Shown here: positions 47,763-55,703 of the stretch, piece by piece
Position numbering within the stretch: position 1 is the stretch's first letter
Layout of the letters: every line of letters starts with the position of its first letter
From: Sphingobium sp. AP50
GTDB lineage: Bacteria; Pseudomonadota; Alphaproteobacteria; Sphingomonadales; Sphingomonadaceae
Direction: 5' to 3'
Assembly (NCBI RefSeq): GCF_900109095.1
Contig: NZ_FNYZ01000001.1
Location: 186,001-250,000, forward strand
Length of the DNA: 64,000 bases
The notes under the pieces: generated by a model
What the model was told of the DNA's origin: nothing
The model's input: only the letters and a program-made list of their open reading frames with translations
Databases searched by the model: none
Program-made: the position numbers and the translations under genes

Positions 47763-49271
47763 TTGGTCGCAACGGTTTCGACGGTCGCCTATCTGGGGCT
47801 GGAGGCGCGCGCCGTGGAGGTGCAGTGCCAGCTGGTCCCCGGCCTCCCCAATTTCATCATGGTCGGCCTGCCCGACAAGGCCGTGGCGGAAAGCCGCGAG
47901 CGGGTGCGCAATGCCATCGCCGCGATCGGCCTGTCGTTGCCGCCCAAGCGGATCACGGTGAACCTGTCCCCGGCCGACCTGCCCAAGGAAGGATCGCATT
48001 TCGATTTGCCCGTAGCCATTGCCCTGCTGGGGGCGATGGGCGTGATCGATGCCGAAACGCTGGCGGGCTATGTCGTGGTCGGCGAACTGGGGCTGGACGG
48101 GCGGACCGCGCCGTCGCCCGGCGTGCTGCTGGCGGCGCTCCATGCGGGTAGCCAGGACAAGGGGCTGGTCTGCCCGGCGGCGCAGGGCGCGGAAGCGGCC
48201 TGGGCGGGCGAGGTGGAAGTGGTCGCGGCGCCGGACCTGCTCAGCCTGCTCAACCATTTCAAGGGCACTGCCGCCCTCTCGCCACCGCAGCCGGGCATAG
48301 TCGATGCGCCGGTGCGCGGCGCGGACCTCAAACAGGTGAAGGGGCAGGAAGTCGCCAAGCGCGCGCTGGAGATTGCGGCGGCGGGCGGACATAATCTGCT
48401 GATGGTCGGGCCGCCGGGCGCGGGCAAATCGCTGATGGCCAGCTGCCTGCCCGGCATCCTGCCCGACATGACCCCGTCCGAAGCGCTGGAAAGCTCTATG
48501 GTGGCCAGTGTCGCCGGCACGCTGGAAGGCGGCCGGATCAGCCGGGCGCGCCCCTTCCGCAACCCGCATCACAGCGCGTCGATGGCGGCGCTGGTCGGCG
48601 GGGGCCTGAAGGCGCGGCCGGGGGAGGTCAGCATGGCCCATCTGGGCGTGCTGTTCCTGGACGAACTGCCGGAATTTCAGCGGACCGTGCTCGATTCGCT
48701 GCGCCAGCCGCTGGAGACGGGCGAGGTGACGGTGGCGCGCGCCAATGCGCATGTGACCTTCCCGGCCAGAGTGCAACTGATCGCGGCAATGAACCCGTGC
48801 CGCTGCGGCCATCTGAGCGATCCGGCGCTCGCCTGTTCGCGCGCGCCCCGTTGCGCCGCGGATTATCAGGCGAAGGTGTCGGGGCCGCTGCTCGATCGCA
48901 TCGACCTGCATGTCGAGGTGCAGGCGGTGACGGCCGCCGATCTGGTCCTGCCCCCGCCTGCCGAAGGATCGGCCGAGGTCGCGGCACGGGTCGCGGCGGC
49001 GCGGGCAGTGCAGACCGCGCGCTACAATGGCAGCGGCATACGCACCAATGCGGAGGTGGATGGCGAGCGGCTGGAGGATGTCGCCGGGCCGGACGAGGCG
49101 GGTCGGCAATTGCTGGCCCAGGCCGCCGCCGCGATGAAATTGTCAGCACGCGGCTATACCCGCGTGCTGCGCGTGGCCCGCACCATCGCCGATCTGGCTG
49201 GCGCCGAGCGTGTCGGCCGGGTGCATGTAGCGGAAGCGCTGAGCTACAGGCGAAGAGCGCCGGTGAATTGA
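47763..49271 (+). CDS. comM: YifB/ComM-family Mg chelatase-like AAA ATPase
   Basis: A 502-residue helicase-like ATPase. The N-terminal ChlI-like domain (about 1-165) is followed by AAA+ with Walker A GPPGAGKSLMASCL (about residue 217), Walker B LGVLFLDELPEF (about 297) and a C-terminal sensor/lid domain. A zinc-finger-like segment CRCGHLSDPALACSRAPRCA is present near residue 345. ComM promotes branch migration during natural transformation and recombination. The start is TTG at 47763 with GGGGG just upstream; it reads MVATVSTVAYLGLEARAVEV, the usual N-terminus. Confidence 0.94.
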   Translation: MVATVSTVAYLGLEARAVEVQCQLVPGLPNFIMVGLPDKAVAESRERVRNAIAAIGLSLPPKRITVNLSPADLPKEGSHFDLPVAIALLGAMGVIDAETLAGYVVVGELGLDGRTAPSPGVLLAALHAGSQDKGLVCPAAQGAEAAWAGEVEVVAAPDLLSLLNHFKGTAALSPPQPGIVDAPVRGADLKQVKGQEVAKRALEIAAAGGHNLLMVGPPGAGKSLMASCLPGILPDMTPSEALESSMVASVAGTLEGGRISRARPFRNPHHSASMAALVGGGLKARPGEVSMAHLGVLFLDELPEFQRTVLDSLRQPLETGEVTVARANAHVTFPARVQLIAAMNPCRCGHLSDPALACSRAPRCAADYQAKVSGPLLDRIDLHVEVQAVTAADLVLPPPAEGSAEVAARVAAARAVQTARYNGSGIRTNAEVDGERLEDVAGPDEAGRQLLAQAAAAMKLSARGYTRVLRVARTIADLAGAERVGRVHVAEALSYRRRAPVN

Positions 49272-49322
49272 ACAGGTAGGCCGTCAGACAGCTATGTCAG
49301 GGATTAGATGATGGAGGCAGCC

Positions 49323-49943
49323 ATGATTGGGCATTCAGTTTCACTCGCCAGCCTATATGATTTTTGTAGGGCTGATCCCGAGTGCTCAGCGTTTTTGGGC
49401 AAGAGCCCGCTTGGTCGAGCATATGGCAAGTTGGCCGCCGAAATTGCCCGAGCATTCCCTATCGAGAAGGGCTTTTACTTATGGGGCTTCTTTGATGAAA
49501 AGCAGCAGTGGCGGTCTGTCTATGTCGGTAAAGCCCATCTTGGCAAAACTAATTCTATCCGTGCGCGGATTGAGAAAGAGCTGAAGAACGAAAGATCGTT
49601 TGTCTGGCTCGGTTTGCGTCCAGACGGATATGCGTATTTTGTAGATCGCTGGCTTTCGGCCTACCAAGAATGGGATGGCAGCTCAAAATCGGAACAGCAC
49701 GTCAAGAAAGCGCTATTGAAGTCTCGCACGACACACATTGTAGCCGTGTCTACCCCCGGTCTTTCTGATGAGCATGTCAGAGGTGTTGAGGCGCATTTGA
49801 TCGCTCAATTCAAGCCCACCGCTAATGGGCAGCGGCCTCCTGTCGTACCTGAACTGGAAGTCGAAGCTACGAAGGTCATGAAAATCAAATATGATGAAAT
49901 TTCTAGGCTTTCCGGGAGCGAGCCGTATTTAGTTGGAGCATAG
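49323..49943 (+). CDS. GIY-YIG nuclease-like protein, probable horizontal acquisition
   Basis: A 206-residue protein. GFYLWGFFDEKQQWRSVYVG followed by KAHLGKTNSIRARIEKELKN resembles the GIY-YIG fold (tyrosine pair, then Arg). VEAHLIAQFKPTANGQR gives the expected Glu and Asn. Codon use is AT-richer (about 50% GC by eye) than all neighbours, which suggests recent acquisition. ATG 49323 has GGAGG 5 bp upstream and is preferred over ATG 49308/49311. It stands alone after comM. Function could be DNA cleavage in repair, a homing enzyme relic or defence; none is proven. Confidence 0.68.
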   Translation: MIGHSVSLASLYDFCRADPECSAFLGKSPLGRAYGKLAAEIARAFPIEKGFYLWGFFDEKQQWRSVYVGKAHLGKTNSIRARIEKELKNERSFVWLGLRPDGYAYFVDRWLSAYQEWDGSSKSEQHVKKALLKSRTTHIVAVSTPGLSDEHVRGVEAHLIAQFKPTANGQRPPVVPELEVEATKVMKIKYDEISRLSGSEPYLVGA

Positions 49944-49963
49944 CAGAAGCTTGGCATGCGCCC

Positions 49964-50074
49964 TCAAGGCACCGGTCGAACGCTGATCAGCGTGTAGATG
50001 CCGATGGCGATGCCGCTGCCGGTGAAGCCGATCAGGAAACGGCGAATGTCGGGCCAGAAGTCGGGACGTTCCAT
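49964..50074 (-). CDS. small membrane protein (36 aa)
   Basis: MERPDFWPDIRRFLIGFTGS then GIAIGIYTLISVRPVP: one hydrophobic helix with a charged N-terminus. AGAGG lies about 8 bp before the ATG. It lies between the GIY-YIG-like gene and a palindromic repeat. No domain was recognised; small proteins of this form are common but often missed. Confidence 0.5.
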   Translation of the reverse strand: MERPDFWPDIRRFLIGFTGSGIAIGIYTLISVRPVP

Positions 50075-50173
50075 GGCGCACCTCTTCCCCTTGGGATGAT
50101 GGCGCGGGGATTAGGAGCGCGGCGGCCGCCTTTCCAGTGACAAATATGGTTAGGGCGAGGACATCACCATCGT

Positions 50174-50340
50174 CCGTTCGTGCTGAGTAGGGGCTGAGCT
50201 TGTCGAAGACCCGTATCGAAGTACATGTCCTTCGATACGCCATTTCGACTTCGCTCAATGCCTGTCCTGAGCGTCCAAAGCAGTCACGTGCCTGCTTTGG
50301 ACCTTGGCAGGCAGTCGAAGGGGCTACTCAGGGCGAACGG
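50174..50340. repeat. palindromic intergenic repeat, family B copy 2
   Basis: Bounded by CCGTTCG and CGAACGG like the copy at 11374. It shares GGGCTGAGCTTGTCGAAG and CCGTATCGAA / TTCGATACG. The right arm is interrupted by about 50 bp (near 50262-50315) that contain their own small inverted repeats (TCCAAAGCA/TGCTTTGGA). Confidence 0.75.
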
Positions 50341-50350
50341 AAGTTTTGGT

Positions 50351-50776
50351 TCAACCCACGCTATCGCTGGTGATCAGCTTGAGTTCGGCCGCCGGGGTGG
50401 CACCATCCTTGTGGGTGAAGCGGCCGTCGATCCGGCTGCCCGGCTCGATCGTGATGGTGGCATAGGTGACGTCGCCGGTGATCCGGGCGCTGCTTTCCAC
50501 CACCAGTTCGTCGGCGCTGATCGATCCGTCGACCAGTCCCGCCAGACGGGCGCTCTGCGCGGTGACATGGCCGGTGATCCGGCTGTCCGGTCCCTGCACC
50601 AGCGACGCGCAGCTAATGTCGCCCTCGATCGCGCCGTCGATATGCAGGTCGACCGATGCGGCGACATTCCCGGTGATGGTGACGTCGCCGCCGATCAGCG
50701 AGAAGGGAATGGACTTACCCCCGGTTGCGGACATCGGCGAAACGGGCCGTGGCGACTTGCTGGACTTGGAGAACAT
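50351..50776 (-). CDS. bactofilin
   Basis: A 141-residue cytoskeletal protein of the bactofilin (DUF583) family, which forms a right-handed beta-helix and polymerises without nucleotide. The repeats are visible: FSLIGGDVTITGNVAASVDL, then HIDGAIEGDISC and ADELVVESSARITGDVTYAT. The N-terminus is short and Ser-rich. It overlaps the M23 peptidase gene by 62 bp. Bactofilin-M23 pairs act in cell shape and stalk formation in other bacteria, where the filament positions the hydrolase. Confidence 0.93.
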   Translation of the reverse strand: MFSKSSKSPRPVSPMSATGGKSIPFSLIGGDVTITGNVAASVDLHIDGAIEGDISCASLVQGPDSRITGHVTAQSARLAGLVDGSISADELVVESSARITGDVTYATITIEPGSRIDGRFTHKDGATPAAELKLITSDSVG

Positions 50777-51896
50777 CTTTGCGGGCCTCCAGGAAGGGGC
50801 GGGGGTTGACGGCCTGGCCGTTCAGCCGGACCTCGAAATGCAGATGCGTGCCGGTCGATCGGCCGGTCGAGCCCATGCGGCCGATCGTGTCGCCGCGCGC
50901 GACCTTCTGCCCTACGCGGGCGGCAAAGCCGGACAGATGGGCATAGCGGGTCATGATGCCATTGCCATGCTCCACCTCGACGACATTGCCATAGCCCTGC
51001 CGCTGGCCGACATAGCTGACCTTGCCATTGGCGGCGGCGTTGATCGACTGGCCGTAGCGGCCGGGGAAATCGAGCCCGGCATGGAAGGCGGCATGGCCGT
51101 TGAAGGGATCGCGGCGATATCCGTAGCTGCTGGTCAGCATCGGCGCGGCGGTCGGCTGGCCGGACGGGATCGCCAGAAGGCTGCGTTCCAGAAATTCCAT
51201 CCGCGACATCGCGTCGGCCAGATGTTCCAACTCGTCGGTCATCGCGCCCTTTTCGCCCTTCCAGGGCACGAAGGGGCCACCCTGTGCGCGGGCAGCGTTG
51301 CGGGCGAGGGCGTCGGGATTGAGGCCGAAGCTGCGGATCGCGCTGGCGGCCTTGTCGGCGCGGCGTTCGATCGCATGGGTCAGAAGCAAAGCGAAGCGGC
51401 GCTGGCGCTGTTCCAGCCGGACCAGCGGCGCCGCTTCCGGCGCGCTGCTGATCTTGGTGGACAGGCTGTCCTTCTTGCCGTCCTTCTCCGGCCCGACCAG
51501 ATCGGCGCCGGCGGCATTGCCGTCCTCGGAACCGAAATGCGTCTTGTAGAGATCGTCCATGAAGTCCTGCCGGGCTTCCAGATCCTGGGCGAGATCCTCG
51601 ACGGACTTGCGATAATTGGCGACCTTGCTCGCGGCGCTGGCGACGGAGCGGCCCTGCTGGTCGAGGGCGGCCTGTTGCTGGGCGACGGCGGCGCTGCCGG
51701 CCATCATCGAGACGGTGATACCGGCCCAGCCGATAAGTGCTGCGGACAGCAGCCCAGCCGCGCCGATCTGAAGACGGCGGGAGATGCGGATGAATTTCAC
51801 CTGCCCACCAGAACGCAGGAAAATCTCCCGCTCAGGGCACAGGGCGTTCAGCCGGTCCCGGAGGCCGGCTACCCCCTTTTTCTTCTGATGCGACAA
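50715..51896 (-). CDS. M23 family peptidoglycan endopeptidase
   Basis: A 393-residue inner-membrane protein with a cytoplasmic N-terminus (about 1-42, including EREIFLRSGG), a membrane helix (IGAAGLLSAALIGWAGITVS), a coiled coil (about 75-115) and a C-terminal LytM domain (about 265-370). The zinc site is complete: HAGLDFPGRYG and HLHFEVRL. The domain can thus cut peptidoglycan cross-links. The start is TTG at 51896. A dense cluster of GANTC sites lies directly upstream. It is co-transcribed with the overlapping bactofilin gene. Confidence 0.92.
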   Translation of the reverse strand: MSHQKKKGVAGLRDRLNALCPEREIFLRSGGQVKFIRISRRLQIGAAGLLSAALIGWAGITVSMMAGSAAVAQQQAALDQQGRSVASAASKVANYRKSVEDLAQDLEARQDFMDDLYKTHFGSEDGNAAGADLVGPEKDGKKDSLSTKISSAPEAAPLVRLEQRQRRFALLLTHAIERRADKAASAIRSFGLNPDALARNAARAQGGPFVPWKGEKGAMTDELEHLADAMSRMEFLERSLLAIPSGQPTAAPMLTSSYGYRRDPFNGHAAFHAGLDFPGRYGQSINAAANGKVSYVGQRQGYGNVVEVEHGNGIMTRYAHLSGFAARVGQKVARGDTIGRMGSTGRSTGTHLHFEVRLNGQAVNPRPFLEARKDVLQVQQVATARFADVRNRG

Positions 51897-51907
51897 TGCG
51901 ACCCCGC

Positions 51908-51986
51908 GACTCTTCTTTTGCGAGTCGGGCCGCTACCAAAGCTACACCGCGCGCGCGAATCCGTGTGGACGGACTCGTGACGAGTC
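51908..51986. promoter_or_regulatory. cluster of five GANTC (CcrM) methylation sites
   Basis: GACTC at 51908, GAGTC at 51922, GAATC at 51957, GACTC at 51972 and GAGTC at 51982, all within 79 bp upstream of the M23-bactofilin operon. CcrM methylates GANTC once per cell cycle in alphaproteobacteria. Whether this region is a promoter was not shown. Confidence 0.6.
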
Positions 51987-52068
51987 GAAGGGTGAATGCG
52001 GTGAAATGAGCCTCGGGCGAATTGGTTCCGTCCGGATGACAATATTTTTCACTTTGTGGCGGACCTGC

Positions 52069-54351
52069 TTAGCGCCGGGCCAGCATGGCGTCGCGCAGCA
52101 AATCTTCCACCGCCGCGCGCGGCATGGCGGCGCCGAAATGGAAACCCTGACCATAATGGCATCCGCCCGCGCGCAGATAATCGAGTTGCTGCTGATTTTC
52201 CACGCCTTCCGCCACGGTGCGGATGCCCAGGCTGTAGGCGAGATTCAGCACCGTGCGCACGATCGCGGCATCGTCCGGATCGCTTTCCAGATCGCGCACG
52301 AAGCGCTGGTCGATCTTGATGATGTCGATCGGAAACTGCTTGAGATGCGACAGCGAGGCATAGCCGGTGCCGAAATCGTCCAGAGCGATGGCGATGCCCG
52401 CGTCGCTGAGTTGCTGGAGCGACCGACCCACCCGGTCGGCGTTGCGGCCCAGAAACACCGATTCGGTGACTTCCAGTTCGATCGCCGACGACGGCAGGCC
52501 TGCCCGCTCCAGACTATGGAGCAGCCGATCGCCAAAAGCGTCGTCGTCCAGATCGGCGCCCGATATATTGACGGCGACATGGCCGAAGGGCAGGCCCACC
52601 GCGCGCCAGCGGACGCAATCGGTGACGATACCGTCGATCATCTGCGCGGTGATGGCCGGGCCGAGTTCGGGATGTTCGAAGGCGGCGGCAATATCGCCGG
52701 GCATGATTATCGCGCCGCTGGCGGTCGGGCAGCGGAACAGCGCTTCGAACCCGATCAGTTCGCCGGTGTCGAGCGCGATCTTGGGCTGATACCAGGGGCT
52801 GGGCCGTTCCTGCGCCAGCAGATGGCGCGCCCGGTCCAGCATCGCGGCCTCCCGCTCCCAGTCTTCGAGCAGGCCGGGGCAGAAGAGGGTGGCCCGCCCG
52901 CGCCCGTTATTCTTGGCGTGGTATAGCGCAATGTCTGCATGTTTGATCAGCGCCGCGCCATCATCGCCATGGTCGGGGAACAGGGCGACCCCGATGCTGG
53001 CCCGGCTCTCGATCGGCCGACCGCGATAGTTCAAAGGCGCATGCAGATGCTCGGCGATGCGGGCGAGGATCGAGTGCAGCGCGTCCGTATCGGGCAGGTC
53101 GGTCAGCAGCACGGCAAATTCGTCGCCGCCCATACGCGCGACAAGATCGCCGGGCCGCAGCGCATGGTGCAGCCGTTCGGCAACGGCGCAGAGCAGGGCG
53201 TCCCCAGCGTCATGACCCGCCGTGTCATTGACCCGCTTGAATTCGTCCAGATCGACCAGCAGTATGGCTGACTGGGCAACGCCGCCCGTCTTATTCGCGG
53301 TTGCCTGCGCGACGGCAGCCATAAAATGGGCGCGATTGGCAAGGCCGGTCAGTGCGTCCGACATGGCCAGCCGCTCCAGCCTCTGTTCGGCTTCCTTGCG
53401 TTCGGTGATGTCCACGACGCTGGTCACGAAACAGGGCTGTCCGTCGATGACGATCGGCCGGGACGACAGCAATGTGTCGCGAATCTCGCCATCGCCCCGG
53501 CGCAGGCGACATTCGAAATTGTCGATCGCCTCGCCCCGCTGAAGCAGGTCGAACAGCCTGTCACGCGTGGCCGGGTCGACATAGCTGTGATTGACGTTGG
53601 TCAGCGTCACGTCGCGCCCCATGGCATAGCCTTCGGCCGCGGCGCGGTTCTGGCGCAGGACATTGCCGTCGCGGCAGGTGACGAGCAGGGGCAGGGGCAC
53701 CGCCATGAACATCCGTTCCAGCGTGTCCCGGCTGTCGGCCAGCGCTGCCTGCGCCTCGCGCGCCATGCGGCCTGCGGTCCATTCCTGCCGCTGAAGCCGA
53801 TTGCGCCGCGCGATCGCCAGCCACATGCCGCAATGCAGGATCAGCATGGCGAGGACCATACCCAGCATGGTGGAGGAAGCCGGCGCCGGGGCCAGATAGC
53901 CGATCAGCAGAACGGCGCCACAGCCCAGCCCGCCGCCGACATTGCCGCGAAAACTGGTCGGCACGACGAGGTAGAAGACCAGCGGCAGCATCACCAGCAC
54001 GAAGATGGCGATGTCGCTGCGCGAACTGACGAGCAGGGCGACGCCGATCGCGGTGACGACCTGCCAGGCGAAGCAGATGCGTTCGACCGCACGGAAGCTG
54101 GTCATCCGGCCACACAGCGACAGGCAATAAAGCGACCAGAGCACGACCACGACCCGCGCGGGCACGGCGACCCAGAAATGGGGCGTGCCGGCAAAGCGCC
54201 AGTCGCTGATCAGGAACAGGCCGTTGAGCAGCGCGGACAGCAGGAAGAGCAGGCGGGCATTGCGTCGGGACTCGGGCAGGCGCTCCGCCTGAAAGGCCGA
54301 TTCTCGCGACGCTCTGAAGAATTCGCCGGTAAATGTGGATAATGTCGTCAC
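52069..54351 (-). CDS. membrane-anchored GGDEF-EAL protein with PAS domain
   Basis: A 760-residue signalling protein of the cyclic-di-GMP type. About five hydrophobic segments lie within residues 30-190, a PAS-like domain covers about 200-310 (FMAVPLPLLVTCRDGNVLRQ, ending VVDITERKEAEQ), the GGDEF domain about 320-480 with an intact motif (ARMGGDEFAVLL), and the EAL domain about 490-745 with GFEALFR, VAVNISGADLDDDAFGD and LDDFGTGYASLSHLKQFPID. Both active sites look intact, so it may be synthase, phosphodiesterase or both. No response regulator or partner is adjacent. Confidence 0.94.
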   Translation of the reverse strand: MTTLSTFTGEFFRASRESAFQAERLPESRRNARLLFLLSALLNGLFLISDWRFAGTPHFWVAVPARVVVVLWSLYCLSLCGRMTSFRAVERICFAWQVVTAIGVALLVSSRSDIAIFVLVMLPLVFYLVVPTSFRGNVGGGLGCGAVLLIGYLAPAPASSTMLGMVLAMLILHCGMWLAIARRNRLQRQEWTAGRMAREAQAALADSRDTLERMFMAVPLPLLVTCRDGNVLRQNRAAAEGYAMGRDVTLTNVNHSYVDPATRDRLFDLLQRGEAIDNFECRLRRGDGEIRDTLLSSRPIVIDGQPCFVTSVVDITERKEAEQRLERLAMSDALTGLANRAHFMAAVAQATANKTGGVAQSAILLVDLDEFKRVNDTAGHDAGDALLCAVAERLHHALRPGDLVARMGGDEFAVLLTDLPDTDALHSILARIAEHLHAPLNYRGRPIESRASIGVALFPDHGDDGAALIKHADIALYHAKNNGRGRATLFCPGLLEDWEREAAMLDRARHLLAQERPSPWYQPKIALDTGELIGFEALFRCPTASGAIIMPGDIAAAFEHPELGPAITAQMIDGIVTDCVRWRAVGLPFGHVAVNISGADLDDDAFGDRLLHSLERAGLPSSAIELEVTESVFLGRNADRVGRSLQQLSDAGIAIALDDFGTGYASLSHLKQFPIDIIKIDQRFVRDLESDPDDAAIVRTVLNLAYSLGIRTVAEGVENQQQLDYLRAGGCHYGQGFHFGAAMPRAAVEDLLRDAMLARR

Positions 54352-54452
54352 GTCTTGCCCATTCTGTGCGAGGCAAAAGGATAGGTTGGCGTGGTTACCA
54401 ATTACCTAACCCTTTGAAATCCGGATGCTGCCCGGATGGTCGGGGGCTTTGC

Positions 54453-54481
54453 TTGACCCTTTGCCCTCACATCGCTATAGG
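54453..54481 (+). promoter_or_regulatory. sigma-70-type promoter of the str operon
   Basis: TTGACC (54453-54458), a 17-bp spacer and TATAGG (54476-54481) lie about 200 bp upstream of rpsL. This is the best promoter match noticed in the window and suits a highly expressed ribosomal operon. Confidence 0.75.
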
Positions 54482-54682
54482 CCCGCCCTGCCCAGAGGTC
54501 TGCCGTGCGAAGACTCGTCTCCTCGCGATATATGGCTGGGCGCCAACAGAGCTGAACATTACCGGGTGCTCTCGTGGCTCCAGGGGGTTTTTGCCCCCGG
54601 GGCCTTTGCTGTTTGGAGGTTATGCCTTCAGGCGGCAGGACACTGGAATGCCGGTAAAGTAACTGAAAAGGTGAAGGGCTTC
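54482..54682 (+). other. about 190-nt leader of the str operon
   Basis: The 331-bp gap between the GGDEF-EAL gene and rpsL holds the promoter above and this leader. The leader contains a GGGGG-TTTTTG-CCCCC hairpin (54583-54598). No ORF was convincing. A role in autoregulation by S7 or S12 is possible but not shown. Confidence 0.45.
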
Positions 54683-55054
54683 ATGCCAACAATCAACCAG
54701 CTGGTCCGCAAGGGCCGCGAACTGCAGAAGACCAAGTCCAAGGTCCCTGCGATGGATGCGAACCCGCAGAAGCGCGGCGTTTGCACCCGCGTCTACACGA
54801 CGACCCCGAAGAAGCCGAACTCGGCTCTCCGTAAGGTGGCGAAGGTGCGTCTGGTCAACCAGCGCGAAGTCATCACCTACATTCCGGGTGAAGGCCACAA
54901 CCTCCAGGAACACAGCGTCGTGCTGATCCGTGGCGGCCGTGTGCGAGATCTTCCGGGCGTGCGTTACCACGTTCTTCGCGGCGTTCTGGATACCCAGGGC
55001 GTCAAGGATCGCAAGCAGAGCCGTTCGAAGTACGGCGCGAAGCGTCCGAAGTAA
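54683..55054 (+). CDS. rpsL: 30S ribosomal protein S12
   Basis: A 123-residue decoding-centre protein. The start [20 protein letters not shown] is standard; GAAGG lies 6 bp upstream. Lys43 in [12 protein letters not shown] is kept. The position equivalent to Lys88 is Arg ([14 protein letters not shown], codon CGA). Lys-to-Arg at this site causes streptomycin resistance in other bacteria. CGA is rare in the neighbouring ribosomal genes. It is the first gene of rpsL-rpsG-fusA-tuf. A longer reading to 54425 is not supported. Confidence 0.99.
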   Translation: MPTINQLVRKGRELQKTKSKVPAMDANPQKRGVCTRVYTTTPKKPNSALRKVAKVRLVNQREVITYIPGEGHNLQEHSVVLIRGGRVRDLPGVRYHVLRGVLDTQGVKDRKQSRSKYGAKRPK

Positions 55055-55069
55055 GGGGAGAACAGGAAT

Positions 55070-55540
55070 ATGTCACGTCGTCGTCGCCCCGAAAAGCGCG
55101 TTATCCTGCCGGATCCCAAGTTCGGTGATATCGTGCTGTCGAAGTTCATGAACAGCATCATGCAGGACGGTAAGAAGGCCGTTGCCGAATCGATCGTCTA
55201 TGGCGCTCTCGACACTGTCGAGACCCGCGCCAAGAAGGACCCGATCGGTCTGTTCCATGACGCCCTCAACAATGTGAAGCCCGGAATCGAAGTTCGCAGC
55301 CGCCGTGTCGGTGGTGCGACCTATCAGGTCCCTGTCGAAGTTCGTCCCGAACGTTCGCAGGCTCTGGCGATCCGCTGGCTGATCACCGCCGCGCGCAACC
55401 GCAGCGAAACCACCATGGCAGCCCGTCTGTCGGGTGAGTTGCTGGATGCCGCCAACAACCGCGGCAATGCCGTGAAGAAGCGCGAAGACACGCACCGCAT
55501 GGCGGAAGCGAACCGCGCCTTCTCGCATTACCGCTGGTAA
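55070..55540 (+). CDS. rpsG: 30S ribosomal protein S7
   Basis: A 156-residue primary 16S-binding protein that nucleates the head of the 30S subunit. [33 protein letters not shown] and the C-terminal [18 protein letters not shown] are diagnostic. It follows rpsL by 15 bp with GGGGAGAA upstream. In E. coli S7 represses its own operon; that is possible here. Confidence 0.99.
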   Translation: MSRRRRPEKRVILPDPKFGDIVLSKFMNSIMQDGKKAVAESIVYGALDTVETRAKKDPIGLFHDALNNVKPGIEVRSRRVGGATYQVPVEVRPERSQALAIRWLITAARNRSETTMAARLSGELLDAANNRGNAVKKREDTHRMAEANRAFSHYRW

Positions 55541-55599
55541 AAAGAGGCAGGCGGGCGCCGCAAGACGCCTGTTGTGTCATCTGGTTTCCAAAATCGGTC

Positions 55600-55632
55600 C
55601 GTTCGTCATGGGTGGCTACCCATGGCGAACGG
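55600..55632 (+). promoter_or_regulatory. hairpin between rpsG and fusA
   Basis: CGTTCG-T-CATGGGT and ACCCATG-G-CGAACG form a long stem with one mismatch and a 4-nt loop. There is no clear T tract, so it is probably an RNA structure modulating processing or translation of fusA. Confidence 0.45.
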
Positions 55633-55703
55633 ATTGGTTTAGGGGCCACGCGCAGATTTAACGAATCCCCTCACCGCCGGTGCGCCGGCAACGGAGAAGC
55701 ATC

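Noticed and set aside
44335..49109. Long minus-strand frames opposite the M20, ppx, rlmE and comM genes
   Set aside because: Antisense shadows of well-identified genes; no domain signatures and no ribosome sites.
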